The notes under the pieces: model-generated
Told to the model about the DNA's origin: nothing
Databases searched by the model: none
Seen by the model: the letters and a program-made list of their open reading frames with translations, nothing else
In this document: one piece after another, positions 52,122 through 62,188 of the stretch
Layout of the letters: each line of letters begins with the position of its first letter
Position numbering within the stretch: position 1 is the stretch's first letter
From: Sphingosinicella sp. CPCC 101087
GTDB taxonomy: Bacteria > Pseudomonadota > Alphaproteobacteria > Sphingomonadales > Sphingomonadaceae
Assembly (NCBI RefSeq): GCF_004151485.1
Contig: NZ_SBFF01000014.1
Span: forward strand, 1-64,000
Length of the DNA: 64,000 nt
Direction: 5' to 3'
Position numbers and translations under genes: made by a program

Positions 52122-54446
52122 TCATCCGTCCTCGCGGGTGAGGAAAGCTGGGGCGAATTCGGGCTCGCCTTGCTCGCCGCCGCCTTCGCCCTCGGGACGG
52201 GCCGGACGCTCGGCCCGATCTCCGCGCTCGCGGCCGCGACCGCGGCCTCGGTCGCGGCGACCCTCACCGCCTTCGCGGCGCGGACCCCGATCCCCCCGAT
52301 CGCTGCGCTCACCGCGCTCACGCGACTCGCGGGGCGGACGCGTGTCCTCCAGCTCAGCACCGGTCTCCTGGTCGACGACCCGCATCGACAGGCGAACCTT
52401 GCCGCGTGGATCCACTTCCAGCACCTTGACCTTCACTTCCTGGCCTTCGGACAGCGCGTCGCGAACATTCTCGACCCGTTCGGCCCGGATTTCCGAGACG
52501 TGGACCAGTCCGTCCTTGCCGCCCATGAAGTTCACGAAGGCGCCGAAATCGACGATGTTGACCACTTTGCCGTTGTAGATCTTGCCGACCTCCGGCTCCT
52601 CGACGATCCCGGAGATCCACTGGCGGGCCGCCTCGATCTGCGACACGTCGGACGAGCTGATCTTGATCACGCCTTCGTCGTCGATGTCCACCTTGGCGCC
52701 GGTGGTGGCCACGATCTCGCGGATCACCTTGCCGCCGGTGCCGATCACGTCGCGGATTTTGTCCTTCGGGATCTGCATCGTCTCTATACGCGGCGCATGC
52801 GCGGACAGCTCGGTCCGCGTGTGGTCGAGCGCCTTGGCCATCTCGCCGAGGATGTGCTCGCGGCCGTCTCTCGCCTGGGCGAGGGCGATGCGCATGATCT
52901 CCTCGGTGATGCCGGCGATCTTGATGTCCATCTGCAGGCTGGTGATGCCTTCGGACGTCCCGGCCACCTTGAAGTCCATGTCGCCGAGATGATCCTCATC
53001 GCCGAGTATGTCGGAGATGACGGCGAACTCGTCGCCTTCCTTGATCAGGCCCATGGCGATGCCGGCGACCGGCCGCTTCAGCGGAACGCCCGCATCCATC
53101 AGCGCAAGGGAAGCGCCGCATACCGTCGCCATGGACGACGATCCGTTGGACTCGGTGATGTCGGAAAGGACCCGGATCGTATAGGGGAACTCTTCGTGGC
53201 TCGGCAGCATCGGGTGGATGGCCCGCCAGGCGAGCTTGCCATGGCCGACCTCGCGCCGCCCCGGCGCGCCGAAACGCCCTACTTCGCCCACCGAATAAGG
53301 CGGGAAGTTGTAGTGGAGCATGAACCGCTCGTAGGACAGGCCGGTCAGGCCGTCGATCATCTGCTCGCTGTCCTTGGTGCCGAGCGTCGTCGTGACGATC
53401 GCCTGGGTCTCACCGCGTGTGAACAGCGCCGATCCGTGGGCGCGGGGCAGGAAGCCGACCATCGCCTCGATCGGGCGGACCGTCTTGGTGTCGCGGCCGT
53501 CGATGCGACGGCCTTCCTTCAGGATGGCGGTGCGGACGATCTCCGCCTCGAGCTTCTTGCCGAGCTTCGAGGCCTTGAGCTTGGTAGCCGGATCGGCTTC
53601 CTCATAGGCCTGCTTGAGCGGGGTCTTGGCGGCCGCGATCGCGGCGACGCGCTCGGCCTTCCCGACCAGCTTGTAGGCCTGCTCGAGGCCGGTGCCGGCG
53701 AGTTCGCGCAACTTGGCGAGGATGTCGCTCTGCCCCTCGTCGGAGGCGAGTTCCCACGGCTCCTTCGCCGCCTGCTCGGCGAGGCGGATAATCGCGTCGA
53801 CCACCTTCTTCGATTCCTCGTGCGCGTACATGACGGCGCCGAGCATGGCCTCCTCCGACAGCTCCTTGGCTTCAGATTCCACCATCAGCACCGCGTCGCG
53901 CGTGCCCGCGACGACCAGGTCGAGATCACCTTCGGCGATCTGCTCGAGCGTCGGGTTGAGGATATATTCGCCGTCCACCTGGCCGATGCGGGCGGCGCCG
54001 ATCGGGCCCATGAAGGGGACGCCCGAGAGGGTCAGAGCCGCCGAGGCGGCGATCATTGCGACGATATCCGGCTCGTTCTCGCCGTCATAGGAGAGGACCT
54101 GGGCGATAACGAGGATCTCGTTGTAGAAGCCCTCTGGGAAGAGCGGCCGGATCGGGCGGTCGATGAGGCGGGAGGTCAGCGTCTCCTTCTCGGTGGCGCC
54201 GCGCTCGCGCTTGAAGAAGCCGCCCGGGATGCGCCCGGCGGCCGAGAATTTCTCCTGATAGTGGACGGTGAGCGGGAAGAAGTCCTGCCCTTCCTTCACC
54301 GACTTGGCCGCGGTTACGGCGCAAAGGACGACGGTGTCGCCCAGGCGGGCTATCACGGCGCCGTCGGCTTGACGGGCGACGCGGCCGGTTTCGAGGGACA
54401 GCGTCCTGCCGCCCCACTCGATTTCTACTTTCTTCGTGTCGAACAT
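52122..54446 (-). CDS. pnp: Polyribonucleotide nucleotidyltransferase (PNPase)
   Basis: Phosphorolytic 3'-5' exoribonuclease of the degradosome. The 774-residue protein shows two RNase PH cores ([36 protein letters not shown]), KH domain ([20 protein letters not shown]) and S1 domain ([20 protein letters not shown]), then an Arg/Gly/Glu-rich tail (about 700-774) that may bind RNase E. The start at 54446 gives the family N-terminus [14 protein letters not shown]. It follows rpsO by 149 bases with hairpins that may be RNase III sites. It is terminated at 52053-52078. Confidence 0.95.
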   Translation of the reverse strand: MFDTKKVEIEWGGRTLSLETGRVARQADGAVIARLGDTVVLCAVTAAKSVKEGQDFFPLTVHYQEKFSAAGRIPGGFFKRERGATEKETLTSRLIDRPIRPLFPEGFYNEILVIAQVLSYDGENEPDIVAMIAASAALTLSGVPFMGPIGAARIGQVDGEYILNPTLEQIAEGDLDLVVAGTRDAVLMVESEAKELSEEAMLGAVMYAHEESKKVVDAIIRLAEQAAKEPWELASDEGQSDILAKLRELAGTGLEQAYKLVGKAERVAAIAAAKTPLKQAYEEADPATKLKASKLGKKLEAEIVRTAILKEGRRIDGRDTKTVRPIEAMVGFLPRAHGSALFTRGETQAIVTTTLGTKDSEQMIDGLTGLSYERFMLHYNFPPYSVGEVGRFGAPGRREVGHGKLAWRAIHPMLPSHEEFPYTIRVLSDITESNGSSSMATVCGASLALMDAGVPLKRPVAGIAMGLIKEGDEFAVISDILGDEDHLGDMDFKVAGTSEGITSLQMDIKIAGITEEIMRIALAQARDGREHILGEMAKALDHTRTELSAHAPRIETMQIPKDKIRDVIGTGGKVIREIVATTGAKVDIDDEGVIKISSSDVSQIEAARQWISGIVEEPEVGKIYNGKVVNIVDFGAFVNFMGGKDGLVHVSEIRAERVENVRDALSEGQEVKVKVLEVDPRGKVRLSMRVVDQETGAELEDTRPPRESRERGERSDRGDRGPRREGGEGRRDRGRGRGRERGDRAERPARPEGEGGGEQGEPEFAPAFLTREDG

Positions 54447-54492
54447 GGATGTTTCCTTGCGTCCGGCCGCCCTATGCGGCCGGGGCCTCTGT

Positions 54493-54510
54493 GCGGGCAA
54501 TGTTGCCCGC
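54493..54510 (-). promoter_or_regulatory. pnp leader hairpin
   Basis: GCGGGCAA (54493-54500) pairs with TTGCCCGC (54503-54510). It lies in the 5' leader of pnp. In E. coli a leader stem-loop is cut by RNase III for PNPase autocontrol; this is a candidate equivalent. Confidence 0.45.
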
Positions 54511-54568
54511 TTGGTCGGGCCCGAATGGCCCAATCGGGCGGCCGCCGAATTGCGGTGGCCCGATACAC

Positions 54569-54592
54569 GAAACGGCCCCGAAGGGCCGTTTC
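54569..54592 (-). terminator. Hairpin after rpsO
   Basis: GAAACGGCCC (54569-54578) and GGGCCGTTTC (54583-54592) form a perfect 10-bp stem with a tetraloop (TTCG when read on the reverse strand), directly after the rpsO stop. It may end most rpsO transcripts or serve as processing site. Confidence 0.65.
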
Positions 54593-54595
54593 TGA

Positions 54596-54865
54596 TTACT
54601 TGCGAAGGCCGAGCTTCGCGATCAATGCGGTGTAACGCGCCTCGTCCTTGCCCTTGAGATAGTCGAGCAGCGAACGGCGCTTGTTGACGAGCATCAACAG
54701 GCCGCGCCGGCTGTGATTGTCCTTGGCGTGGGTCTTGAAATGCTCGGTGAGATTGGTGATCCGTTCGGTGAGGATTGCGACCTGCACCTCCGGCGAACCG
54801 GTGTCGCCCGATCCGCGGGCATTCTCTTCGATCAGCTTCTGCTTGCGCTCGGCGGTAACCGACAT
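54596..54865 (-). CDS. rpsO: Ribosomal protein S15
   Basis: Small-subunit protein of 89 residues that binds 16S rRNA helix 22 and bridges to the large subunit. It is full length, with the signature [17 protein letters not shown] and [20 protein letters not shown]. It sits between truB and pnp as in most proteobacteria and is followed by a terminator-like hairpin. Confidence 0.97.
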   Translation of the reverse strand: MSVTAERKQKLIEENARGSGDTGSPEVQVAILTERITNLTEHFKTHAKDNHSRRGLLMLVNKRRSLLDYLKGKDEARYTALIAKLGLRK

Positions 54866-54884
54866 CGTCCATTCCTTTCGAAAA

Positions 54885-55793
54885 CTAGAGGTTGAAGCCG
54901 CGCACCACCCGGAGCCCTTCTCCGATATCGGCTTCGACCAATGCGACCGGAACAGACTGGTCGGTCGCGAGGTGAAGCCCTGGCGTTGCGGCGATCCCGA
55001 TCACTCTGCGCCCCTCGCGGAGCGCCCTTGCCTGATCGGGTGTGACGGGAAGAGCCGGGATGTCGTCCAGCCCTGCCGCCAGCGGCAAGAGTGCCTGTTC
55101 AAGGTCGCGGGCCTTAGCGAGTTCCTCCAAATTGTCCAGAGAAATCGCCTGTTCGAGGGTGAACGGACCGGCCTTGGTTCGCCTCAACATGGTGACGTGA
55201 CCGACGCTATCAAGGGCCCGCGCAAGGTCGCGGGCGAGAGAACGGATGTAGGTGCCTTTGGATACGATGGCAGAAAGTGTGACCTCTTCGATCCGGGTCT
55301 CGCTAGCCCGGCTCTCGCCGGGATGATGGGCCGACAAGCTCCGTATGATCACGTCGCGGCTTGCAAGCACCACGTCGGCTCCGGCGCGGGCAAGGTCGTA
55401 AGCCCGCTTACCTTCAACCTTCAGCGCCGAGAATATGGGAGGCACCTGCGAGATCGCGCCCGTGAACCTTGGCAGCCCCGCCTCCACCTCGCGAATCGTC
55501 GGCCGCCGGTCCGAGGTCGTCATGACCTTGCCTTCCGCATCCAGCGTATCCGTTTCCTCGCCGAACCGGACCGTGAAATCGTAGCTCTTGTCGGCATCGA
55601 GCATCCGCCCCGAGAGCTTGGTCGCCTCACCGAGCGCCACCGGAAGAACTCCGCTTGCCAAGGGGTCGAGCGTGCCGCCATGGCCGACCTTGACCTTGGG
55701 ATAGCCGCCTTCGCGCAGAGCCCTTTTGACGGCCCCTACAATCTGGGTCGAGCCGGGACCCACGGGTTTGTCGATGATCAGCCAACCGTGCAT
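54885..55793 (-). CDS. truB: tRNA pseudouridine-55 synthase
   Basis: Converts U55 of tRNA T-arm to pseudouridine. The 302-residue protein has [20 protein letters not shown], the catalytic Asp in [23 protein letters not shown] and SGTYIR-like [12 protein letters not shown]. It precedes rpsO by 19 bases on the same strand. The C-terminal end has a short PUA-like extension. Confidence 0.95.
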   Translation of the reverse strand: MHGWLIIDKPVGPGSTQIVGAVKRALREGGYPKVKVGHGGTLDPLASGVLPVALGEATKLSGRMLDADKSYDFTVRFGEETDTLDAEGKVMTTSDRRPTIREVEAGLPRFTGAISQVPPIFSALKVEGKRAYDLARAGADVVLASRDVIIRSLSAHHPGESRASETRIEEVTLSAIVSKGTYIRSLARDLARALDSVGHVTMLRRTKAGPFTLEQAISLDNLEELAKARDLEQALLPLAAGLDDIPALPVTPDQARALREGRRVIGIAATPGLHLATDQSVPVALVEADIGEGLRVVRGFNL

Positions 55794-55856
55794 GCCGCGG
55801 CTTAGAGCATTTTCAAGTCAGGCGGCTACGCCCGAAGACTCCGACAATATAGCAGT

Positions 55857-56495
55857 TCAAGATATCCGAGCAGTGCTGCTCCCCGGCGCGAGCACCAGCC
55901 TCAGCTGGCTCGCCTCCGCCTCGCGCAGCCGTTCCATGAAATGCCGCCGGCACAATGCGAGATAACGGTCGTTGCCGCCTATTTCCGTCTGCGCCCCGGC
56001 ACGCACCGCAAGTCCGTCTTCGTCCACGCGCAGGTTCATCGTCGCCTTACGGCCGCATTCGCAGATCGCCTTCAACTCGACCATCGTGTCCGCCAAGGCC
56101 AGCAGTGCGCCGCTGCCCTCGAACAGCTCGCCCTGAAAATCGGTCCTGAGGCCGTAGGCGAGGACCGGAATGTCCAGTTCGTCGCAGATCGACGCCAGAC
56201 CGAGCACCTGGCGACGGGTCATGAACTGCGCCTCGTCGACTAGGATGCAGTCGACCTTCCGCCGCTTGATTTCCGCCTCGACCTCGGCGCGTATGTCGGT
56301 CGAGCGATCATAGACGTTCGCCTTGGCGCGGAGGCCGATCCGCGAGTCGATCAAGCCGAAGCCGGAGCGGTCATGAACGGCTGCAGTGTAGAGCATCGTC
56401 CCCATGCCCCGCTCCCGATAGTTGAAATCGGCCTGGAGCAGGGTGGTCGACTTGCCCGCATTCATCGACGCATAATAGAAATAGAGCTTTGCCAT
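55857..56495 (-). CDS. tdk: Thymidine kinase
   Basis: Phosphorylates thymidine in the salvage pathway. The 212-residue type II enzyme has Walker A in YASMNAGKSTTLLQ, a DEAQFM motif with the catalytic Glu and AYGLRTDFQGELF as the lasso region. One of the four usual zinc cysteines pairs is seen in CECGRK; the other side is CRRHF-like, so the zinc site is partly altered. It sits between truB and an acetyltransferase, an insertion in the translation block. Confidence 0.92.
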   Translation of the reverse strand: MAKLYFYYASMNAGKSTTLLQADFNYRERGMGTMLYTAAVHDRSGFGLIDSRIGLRAKANVYDRSTDIRAEVEAEIKRRKVDCILVDEAQFMTRRQVLGLASICDELDIPVLAYGLRTDFQGELFEGSGALLALADTMVELKAICECGRKATMNLRVDEDGLAVRAGAQTEIGGNDRYLALCRRHFMERLREAEASQLRLVLAPGSSTARIS

Positions 56496-56536
56496 CCGGC
56501 CATTCTAACGGCCGGCGCGAGCGCCGCCAGTGTCGA

Positions 56537-57091
56537 TCAGGTCGTGCTCGCCGGCCACTCGTCGGCAAGAATCGAGAACAGCACGGTGTCCCGCACGTGC
56601 CCCGTCCAGGTGATGCGCTCGGCGCGGATCACGCCCTCGCGAAGTGCGCCGAGCTTCGCCATCGCCGCCTGGCTGCGTCCATTGCGGCTGTCCACCCGAA
56701 ACTCGATCCGTCGGAAGCCGCAGGCGATCGCCCGGACGATCATGAGATCCTTGACCCGATGATTGAAGCCGGTCCCGCGCAGCGCCGGGACGTAATAGGT
56801 GTTGCCGATCTCCAGCACACCGCGGTCGGGCTCGATTCCGAGATAGGCACTCATGCCGGCCATCCTGCTGGCCTTGAATATCGCAAAGGCAAGCACGTCC
56901 GGCCGCGCCCGCAGCCTGTCGAAGCTCGCGTCGAAGTGATCGGGATCGTAGGAGACGGCGTAAATCGGCCAGATTTTGCGATCCTCGGCGCACGCGGCCC
57001 TGAGGCGCTCCCGATGGCGTTCCGCCAGCGGTTCGAGCCGGATCTCCCCGTCGGACATCGGTGAGCCGAGGTCGTCGAAAGACAATGTCAT
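56537..57091 (-). CDS. GNAT acetyltransferase (RimJ/RimL type)
   Basis: Protein of 184 residues of the GNAT_3 type: LEPLAERHRERLRAACAEDR at the start, LEIGNTYYVPALRGTGFN with the acetyl-CoA site and FRRIEFRVDSRNGRSQAAMAKLGALREGV. Members acetylate amino groups of proteins, antibiotics or small molecules; the substrate is unknown. The ATG overlaps the stop of the upstream gene (ATGA), so they are coupled. Confidence 0.8.
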   Translation of the reverse strand: MTLSFDDLGSPMSDGEIRLEPLAERHRERLRAACAEDRKIWPIYAVSYDPDHFDASFDRLRARPDVLAFAIFKASRMAGMSAYLGIEPDRGVLEIGNTYYVPALRGTGFNHRVKDLMIVRAIACGFRRIEFRVDSRNGRSQAAMAKLGALREGVIRAERITWTGHVRDTVLFSILADEWPASTT

Positions 57092-57834
57092 GGCAGGGCG
57101 GAAAGCAGTCCTTGCGGATCGAAGGCAAGGCCGTCGCCGATCTCGCCGATCGCCAACAGCGGGCGCCGGGCGATCCGCGTCCAGCGCACATGCTCATCGT
57201 CCTGCTCGATATTACCGATCGCGGTGCGTGCGCGATGAGTGAGGAAGTTGATGCTGACCTCCACCGTCTTGCCCGTGCTGCGGCCGACGTCGCTATAATC
57301 ATAGCCAATCAGTCGCAACGCATCGTCCTGCCAGCGGAAGGTGAAGGTCGTATGCCCGGCGTTCCAGCCTCCGGCGCTCATGAACCGATAGAGCGACAGG
57401 CGCAGGGCGCGGCGCTCGATGTCGAAATCCGTGTCCTCGGAGTGAAAAGGGTCTTCGATGGTCGGGTTCTCCCGTCGAGGGATCAAGGCGTGATTCTGAA
57501 CGGCCAGCCGATACCCCCCGGCGCGGTTTGCGAGAGCGACGGCAAGGATCCGAGGATTGGTGTCGAAAGGACGGGCGCCGAATCGGTCGTGGTCGAGGAT
57601 GTTGCGCCGATCCTGCATCCTGATCACGAAAGCGAGATCCTCCGCCCCGTCCTCGTTCAGGTCACCGCGCGCGATCCGTTCGACACGCCAGCCGGGCGGC
57701 ACGAATCCGTCGACATCATCGGCGACGGCCGGAAGCGCCGGATAGCGCACTGCGGGGATTTCCAGCTCCCGGGCCGAAGCTTGCCCGAACCAGGCGAGGA
57801 GCAGGAACGGAAGCAAGCGCAAGGCTGCCGACAT
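57088..57834 (-). CDS. Hypothetical secreted protein
   Basis: Protein of 248 residues with signal peptide (cleavage near ASARE), then an FG-GAP/VCBS-like calcium-motif stretch RGDLNEDGAEDLAFVIRMQD and a beta-rich domain with FTFRWQDDALRLIGYDYSDV. It is probably periplasmic and of unknown function; a calcium site is only suggested. It is coupled to the GNAT gene (ATGA) and follows rbfA on the same strand by about 130 bases. Confidence 0.7.
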   Translation of the reverse strand: MSAALRLLPFLLLAWFGQASARELEIPAVRYPALPAVADDVDGFVPPGWRVERIARGDLNEDGAEDLAFVIRMQDRRNILDHDRFGARPFDTNPRILAVALANRAGGYRLAVQNHALIPRRENPTIEDPFHSEDTDFDIERRALRLSLYRFMSAGGWNAGHTTFTFRWQDDALRLIGYDYSDVGRSTGKTVEVSINFLTHRARTAIGNIEQDDEHVRWTRIARRPLLAIGEIGDGLAFDPQGLLSALP

Positions 57835-57963
57835 GTCGCCTTTCCCCCGGTGATCTTCCGGCCGGGCTTAGCCCATATTCAACCCTGGCGGCTATGCGCG
57901 ACGTGTCCGCAAATGCCGCATTTCAAGGCTCATCAAGGACTCTTCGCAAACCCCAGGTCGTGA

Positions 57964-58365
57964 TCAGTCCTCATCGCCACGATCGAGGTCCCGCGCCACG
58001 ACCGGCGACCGGAGGAGCTGGTCGATGCGGCTGCCCTCGTCGAAGCTCTCGTCGGGCAGGAACTTGAGGTCGGCGGCATATTTGGTGTTCACCCGCCGGG
58101 CCACCTCGCCCTTGAGATAGCGGACGTTGCGCTTCAGCGCCTTCAGAACCTCGGTCTCGTCGGCGCCGAGCAAAGGCTTCACGAACACGGTCGCATGGCG
58201 CAGGTCGGGCGACATGCGTACCTCCGTGATCGAAACGCTGTGGCTGGCGAGCGTCTCGTCATGGACGTCGCCGCGCATCAGCACTTCGGACAAAGCGTGT
58301 CGCACCTGTTCGCCCACGCGAAGCAGGCGCACCGAGCGGCCTTCGGAAGTCTCGGTGCGACGCAT
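57964..58365 (-). CDS. rbfA: Ribosome-binding factor A
   Basis: Helps the final maturation of the 30S subunit by binding 16S rRNA. The 133-residue protein has [34 protein letters not shown] and [17 protein letters not shown], all RbfA signatures. The ATG at 58365 overlaps the stop of the upstream thioesterase gene (ATGA). Confidence 0.93.
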   Translation of the reverse strand: MRRTETSEGRSVRLLRVGEQVRHALSEVLMRGDVHDETLASHSVSITEVRMSPDLRHATVFVKPLLGADETEVLKALKRNVRYLKGEVARRVNTKYAADLKFLPDESFDEGSRIDQLLRSPVVARDLDRGDED

Positions 58366-58790
58366 CAGCTCTCTCCCAACACGCGGCCGCTGCGCATCAC
58401 GCGATTGCTGAACGTGCCGCGGGCGACCAGTTCTCCCGCTTCGTCGAACAGCTCCGCCTCCGTGAACGCAATGGTCCTGCCGAGATTGACGACGCGCCCC
58501 TTGCCGATGAAGCGCCCCGGCCATGCCGGCTTGATGAAGGCAATGTTGAAGTCGATGGTGGGCGCGTAGGTTTCGCCGCCGGTCTTGGCGAACAGGGTCG
58601 GTCCCTGCGTATCGTCGAGCATCGCGGCGAGGAAGCCGCCCTGTACGGTGCCGGCAGGATTGAGGAAGCGGTCGTCGGCGGAGAAGCCGACCTCGATCGT
58701 CCCCGCCTCCGGGTCGACCGCCCGCAAGGTCCAGCCGAGGAGGCGGGCCGAGGGCGGCATCGGCAGGTTCTCGAAGATCGAAGGCGACAT
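58365..58790 (-). CDS. PaaI-type hotdog thioesterase
   Basis: Protein of 141 residues with the hotdog fold of PaaI-like thioesterases: [20 protein letters not shown] holds the Gly-rich catalytic turn and Asp, and [15 protein letters not shown] follows. It would hydrolyse an acyl-CoA of unknown identity. ATG 58790 gives the family start; the open frame goes to 58871. It lies between infB and rbfA, coupled to rbfA; a hairpin (58902-58909 with 58923-58930) separates it from infB. Confidence 0.85.
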   Translation of the reverse strand: MSPSIFENLPMPPSARLLGWTLRAVDPEAGTIEVGFSADDRFLNPAGTVQGGFLAAMLDDTQGPTLFAKTGGETYAPTIDFNIAFIKPAWPGRFIGKGRVVNLGRTIAFTEAELFDEAGELVARGTFSNRVMRSGRVLGES

Positions 58791-58936
58791 GGCTTTATCC
58801 ACGGCAGGACTCCCGCTTCCGCGAGGGGAAGGGTCGGAAGATGGAGCGCGAAGAATATCCCGCTCCGTCACCCCTCCCTATCCCGTCGCCGCTGGCGCGG
58901 CTCCCTCTCTCCCCGGAAGGAAGAGAGGGATGGAGA

Positions 58937-61456
58937 TCAAAGCGTCCGTTCGCGCTCCTCGACCTCGAAGGTTTCGACGAAATCGCCGGGCTTGAGGTCG
59001 GTCGTGTTCTCGAAAGTTACGCCGCATTCGAGACCGGCGCGCACCTCCGGGACGTCGTCCTTGAAGCGCCGCAGCGACGCGATCGAGCCATTGTAGATGA
59101 TGACGTCGTCGCGCATGATCCGCGCCTTGAGGGCCTTTCGGATATAGCCTTCGGTGACGAGCAGGCCCGCAGCCTTGCCATGCTTGCCCGCCGAGAAGAC
59201 CTCGCGGACCTCCGCGCGGCCGACGACATTCTCGATCATCAACGGGCCGAGTTCGCCGGCCATTGCCGCTTTCACCGCGTCGGTGAGATCGTAGATGACG
59301 TCGTAATATTGCATCGCGACGCCGTCGCGCTCGGCAATTTCGCGTGCCTTGGCATTGGCCCGGACGTTGAAGCCGATGATCGGCGCGCCCGAAGCCTTGG
59401 CCAGAACGACGTCGCTCTCCGTGATCCCGCCGACCCCGGCATGGAGGACCCGCGCGCGAATATCCTCGTTCGAGATCTTGTTGACGGCGTTGACGATCGC
59501 TTCGACCGAGCCCTGCACGTCGCCCTTGATGACCAGCGGGAACTCGATCGCCTGCTTCTCCTTCAGGGCGGAGAACATCGTATCGAAGCTGGCCGGGGCG
59601 GACGTCGTGCGCTTTCGGTCGAGCACGCCCTGGCGGTAAGCTGCAACCTCGCGGGCCCGTGCCTCGTTCTCGACGACGGTGAGCACGTCACCCGCCGAAG
59701 GTACGCCGGACAGGCCGAGCACCTCCACCGGAACGCTCGGGCCAGCCTCTTTCACCTGGCGGCCCTTGTCGTCGATCATCGCGCGCACCTTGCCCGAAAT
59801 CGGGCCGACGACGAAGATGTCGCCGACGCGCAGGGTACCGCGCTGCACTAGCACGGTGGCGAGCGGACCACGGCCCTTGTCGAGCTTGGCCTCGACCACC
59901 GCGCCCTCGGCGGCACGGTCGGGATTGGCCTTCAGCTCGAGCAGTTCGGCCTGAAGCTGGATCGCTTCGAGCAGCTTGTCGAGATTCGTCTTCTTCAGCG
60001 CAGAGACCTGGACGTCCTGGACGTCGCCGCCCATGTCCTCGACGACGATCTCGTGCTGGAGCAGTTCCTCGCGAACTTTCTGGGCATTGGCGCCCGGCCG
60101 GTCGATCTTGTTGATCGCCACGATCATCGGCACGCCGGCCGCTTTGGTGTGGTTGATCGCCTCCACAGTCTGCGGGCGAATGCCGTCATCGGCGGCCACC
60201 ACCAGCACGACGATATCGGTGACATTGGCGCCGCGCGCGCGCATTTCGGTAAAGGCCTCGTGGCCCGGCGTGTCGAGGAAGGTGATCTTCGACTTGTCTG
60301 GCAGGTTCACCTGATAGGCGCCGATATGCTGGGTGATGCCGCCGGCCTCGCCCGAAACCACGTCTGCGCCACGGATCGCGTCGAGCAGCGACGTCTTGCC
60401 GTGGTCGACATGGCCCATGATCGTGACCACCGCGGGACGCGGCTGCAGCGTCTCCTCGGCGTCGGTCTCGCCGCCGATCCCGATCTCGACGTCCGCCTCG
60501 CTGACGCGCTTGATGTTGTGGCCGAACTCGGTGACGAGCAGCTCGGCCGTGTCCTGGTCGATCGTCTGGTTGACGGTGACGACCACGCCCATCTTGAACA
60601 AAGCTTTGACGAGATCGGCGCCGCGCTCTGCCATGCGGTTGGCGAGCTCCTGCACCGTAATCGCCTCGGGAACGACAACGTCGCGGATCTGCTTGGCCTG
60701 GGGGCCCGCCTGCTGGTGCGCCCGGCGCTCCTTCTCGCGCGAACGGCGCAGGGCGGCGAGCGAACGAGCGCGCGCATCACCATCGTCCAGCGCCCGGGTT
60801 ACGGTGAGCTTGCCGCGCTCGCGCCGATGTTCGTCGCGGCCGCGAGCCGGCCGTGCGGGTTCCGGACGCTTGGCAGGAATATGCGCCTGCTTGGGCCGGG
60901 CGTGGCCGGGGCGACGCTCTTCCTCATCCGCGGCAACGGCCGGGGCCGCAGGTTCGGGCGCGGCGGCCTGGCGGGCTTCTTCCTCCGCCTTGCGCTTGGC
61001 TTCTTCTTCGGCCTGGCGCTTGGCTTCTTCCTCGGCGCGGCGATTCTCTTCGGCGCGGCGACGCTCGTCCTCCGTCGCCTCCTGCGCCTGGCGGTCTTCG
61101 CGACGCCGGGCCTCTTCCAGCGCGGAGAGACGAGCTTCTTCCGCCTCGCGGAGCAGCTTTTCCTGCAGCTCGCGGCGAGTGAGCGGATCGTCCGCCACCC
61201 GCGGCGCAGGCTTCGGCGGCGGCGGCGCCTGCGGGGCGCGCGCCTCCGGCGCCGGCGCCGGCGCGGGCGTCGGCTCGGGCTTCGGCGCCTCGGCCTCTCC
61301 GGGGCGGCCGAGGATGCGCCGCTTCTTGACCTCCACCACGACGGTGTTCGATCGGCCATGGCTGAAGCTCTGCTTCACCTTGCCCGTCTCGACCGTGCGC
61401 TTCAGGCCCAGCGGCGCGCGCGCTCCGAGTTTCGGCTTGTCAGTCGTCTCGCTCAT
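58937..61456 (-). CDS. infB: Translation initiation factor IF-2
   Basis: GTPase that loads initiator tRNA on the ribosome. The 839-residue protein starts with the alphaproteobacterial [19 protein letters not shown], has a long Ala/Glu/Arg-rich charged linker (about 80-240) and the G domain with [20 protein letters not shown] and NKIDRPGAN, then the C-terminal beta-barrel domains and [19 protein letters not shown]. It lies 10 bases after ylxR. Confidence 0.96.
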   Translation of the reverse strand: MSETTDKPKLGARAPLGLKRTVETGKVKQSFSHGRSNTVVVEVKKRRILGRPGEAEAPKPEPTPAPAPAPEARAPQAPPPPKPAPRVADDPLTRRELQEKLLREAEEARLSALEEARRREDRQAQEATEDERRRAEENRRAEEEAKRQAEEEAKRKAEEEARQAAAPEPAAPAVAADEEERRPGHARPKQAHIPAKRPEPARPARGRDEHRRERGKLTVTRALDDGDARARSLAALRRSREKERRAHQQAGPQAKQIRDVVVPEAITVQELANRMAERGADLVKALFKMGVVVTVNQTIDQDTAELLVTEFGHNIKRVSEADVEIGIGGETDAEETLQPRPAVVTIMGHVDHGKTSLLDAIRGADVVSGEAGGITQHIGAYQVNLPDKSKITFLDTPGHEAFTEMRARGANVTDIVVLVVAADDGIRPQTVEAINHTKAAGVPMIVAINKIDRPGANAQKVREELLQHEIVVEDMGGDVQDVQVSALKKTNLDKLLEAIQLQAELLELKANPDRAAEGAVVEAKLDKGRGPLATVLVQRGTLRVGDIFVVGPISGKVRAMIDDKGRQVKEAGPSVPVEVLGLSGVPSAGDVLTVVENEARAREVAAYRQGVLDRKRTTSAPASFDTMFSALKEKQAIEFPLVIKGDVQGSVEAIVNAVNKISNEDIRARVLHAGVGGITESDVVLAKASGAPIIGFNVRANAKAREIAERDGVAMQYYDVIYDLTDAVKAAMAGELGPLMIENVVGRAEVREVFSAGKHGKAAGLLVTEGYIRKALKARIMRDDVIIYNGSIASLRRFKDDVPEVRAGLECGVTFENTTDLKPGDFVETFEVEERERTL

Positions 61457-61465
61457 TCGAATCCT

Positions 61466-62188
61466 TCACACATTCACATCGCGCGCGTTCGTGGCCTCCG
61501 CCGGAGCGGCTCCTAGCCCAGCCTCACGTCCGAGAAAAGCGCGCCACCGGTCGATAGCGTGGCCAACGCGCGCTGCCGCGGCCCCGTTCACGATGGCGAC
61601 ATGTACCACATTCTCGCGGCCCAGCGCCAACGACAATATGGTCCTTCCCAACGGAAAAACCAGCCCCTGCCGGCCGCTGCCCTCCTCGTCCGATCCGATC
61701 CGCCAGGCCTGGTCGAGCCTGCGGCGACCTTCCTCGGCGGCGTCGGCCGCATGGATCAGCAGGCGAACCTGGCCGCGGCGCGCCGCCACCTCGATCTTGT
61801 CGCTGCCGCTGATCAGGTTGCCGGATTTGGCCTCCAGTCCCAGCCGGTCGAGCACGGTCTGGCGCAGGGCCGCCTCGATCCGCTCTCCGAGGTCGTCGGG
61901 AACGAGCAGGTCTCCGGTCTTGAAGGCTCGCGTGAGAGCGCCGCGCAGCTTGCCCTTGGCCTGCGCCGCCTCGAGCGTCGGTCGATCGACGCCGATCCAG
62001 GCGCCGCGACCGGGCGCCCGCGCCCGCACGTCCGGCGCCACCTGCCCGTCCGGTCCGAGCGCGAGTCGGATCAGCGCGTCCCGCCCGGCCGTCCGACGAG
62101 TCAGGATGCAGGTGCGTTCCGGACCGTCGGCGGGGTCGCCATCGACCTCTGACTGATTCGTCAGTTGCTCATTGGGGAGTTTCCGCAA
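61466..62188 (-). CDS. ylxR: YlxR (DUF448) with ribosomal L7Ae-like domain
   Basis: RNA-binding protein of 240 residues between nusA and infB. The DUF448 part has RTCILTRRTAGRDALIRLAL and PGRGAWIGVDRPTLEAA, the C-terminal half is L7Ae-like (LLIHAADAAEEGRRRLDQA). In this family the pair probably helps RNA folding in transcription-translation coupling. The TTG at 62188 is chosen: GGGGAGG lies six bases upstream, inside nusA, and the upstream frame is not homologous. It overlaps the nusA end by 20 bases. Confidence 0.8.
   Translation of the reverse strand: MRKLPNEQLTNQSEVDGDPADGPERTCILTRRTAGRDALIRLALGPDGQVAPDVRARAPGRGAWIGVDRPTLEAAQAKGKLRGALTRAFKTGDLLVPDDLGERIEAALRQTVLDRLGLEAKSGNLISGSDKIEVAARRGQVRLLIHAADAAEEGRRRLDQAWRIGSDEEGSGRQGLVFPLGRTILSLALGRENVVHVAIVNGAAAARVGHAIDRWRAFLGREAGLGAAPAEATNARDVNV

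Noticed and set aside
52170-54635. Forward frame of 821 codons
   Set aside because: It is antisense to pnp and rpsO; no family fits.
60053-62156. Long forward frames opposite infB and ylxR
   Set aside because: The products are Ser/Arg- or Ala-rich mirrors of real genes on the reverse strand.
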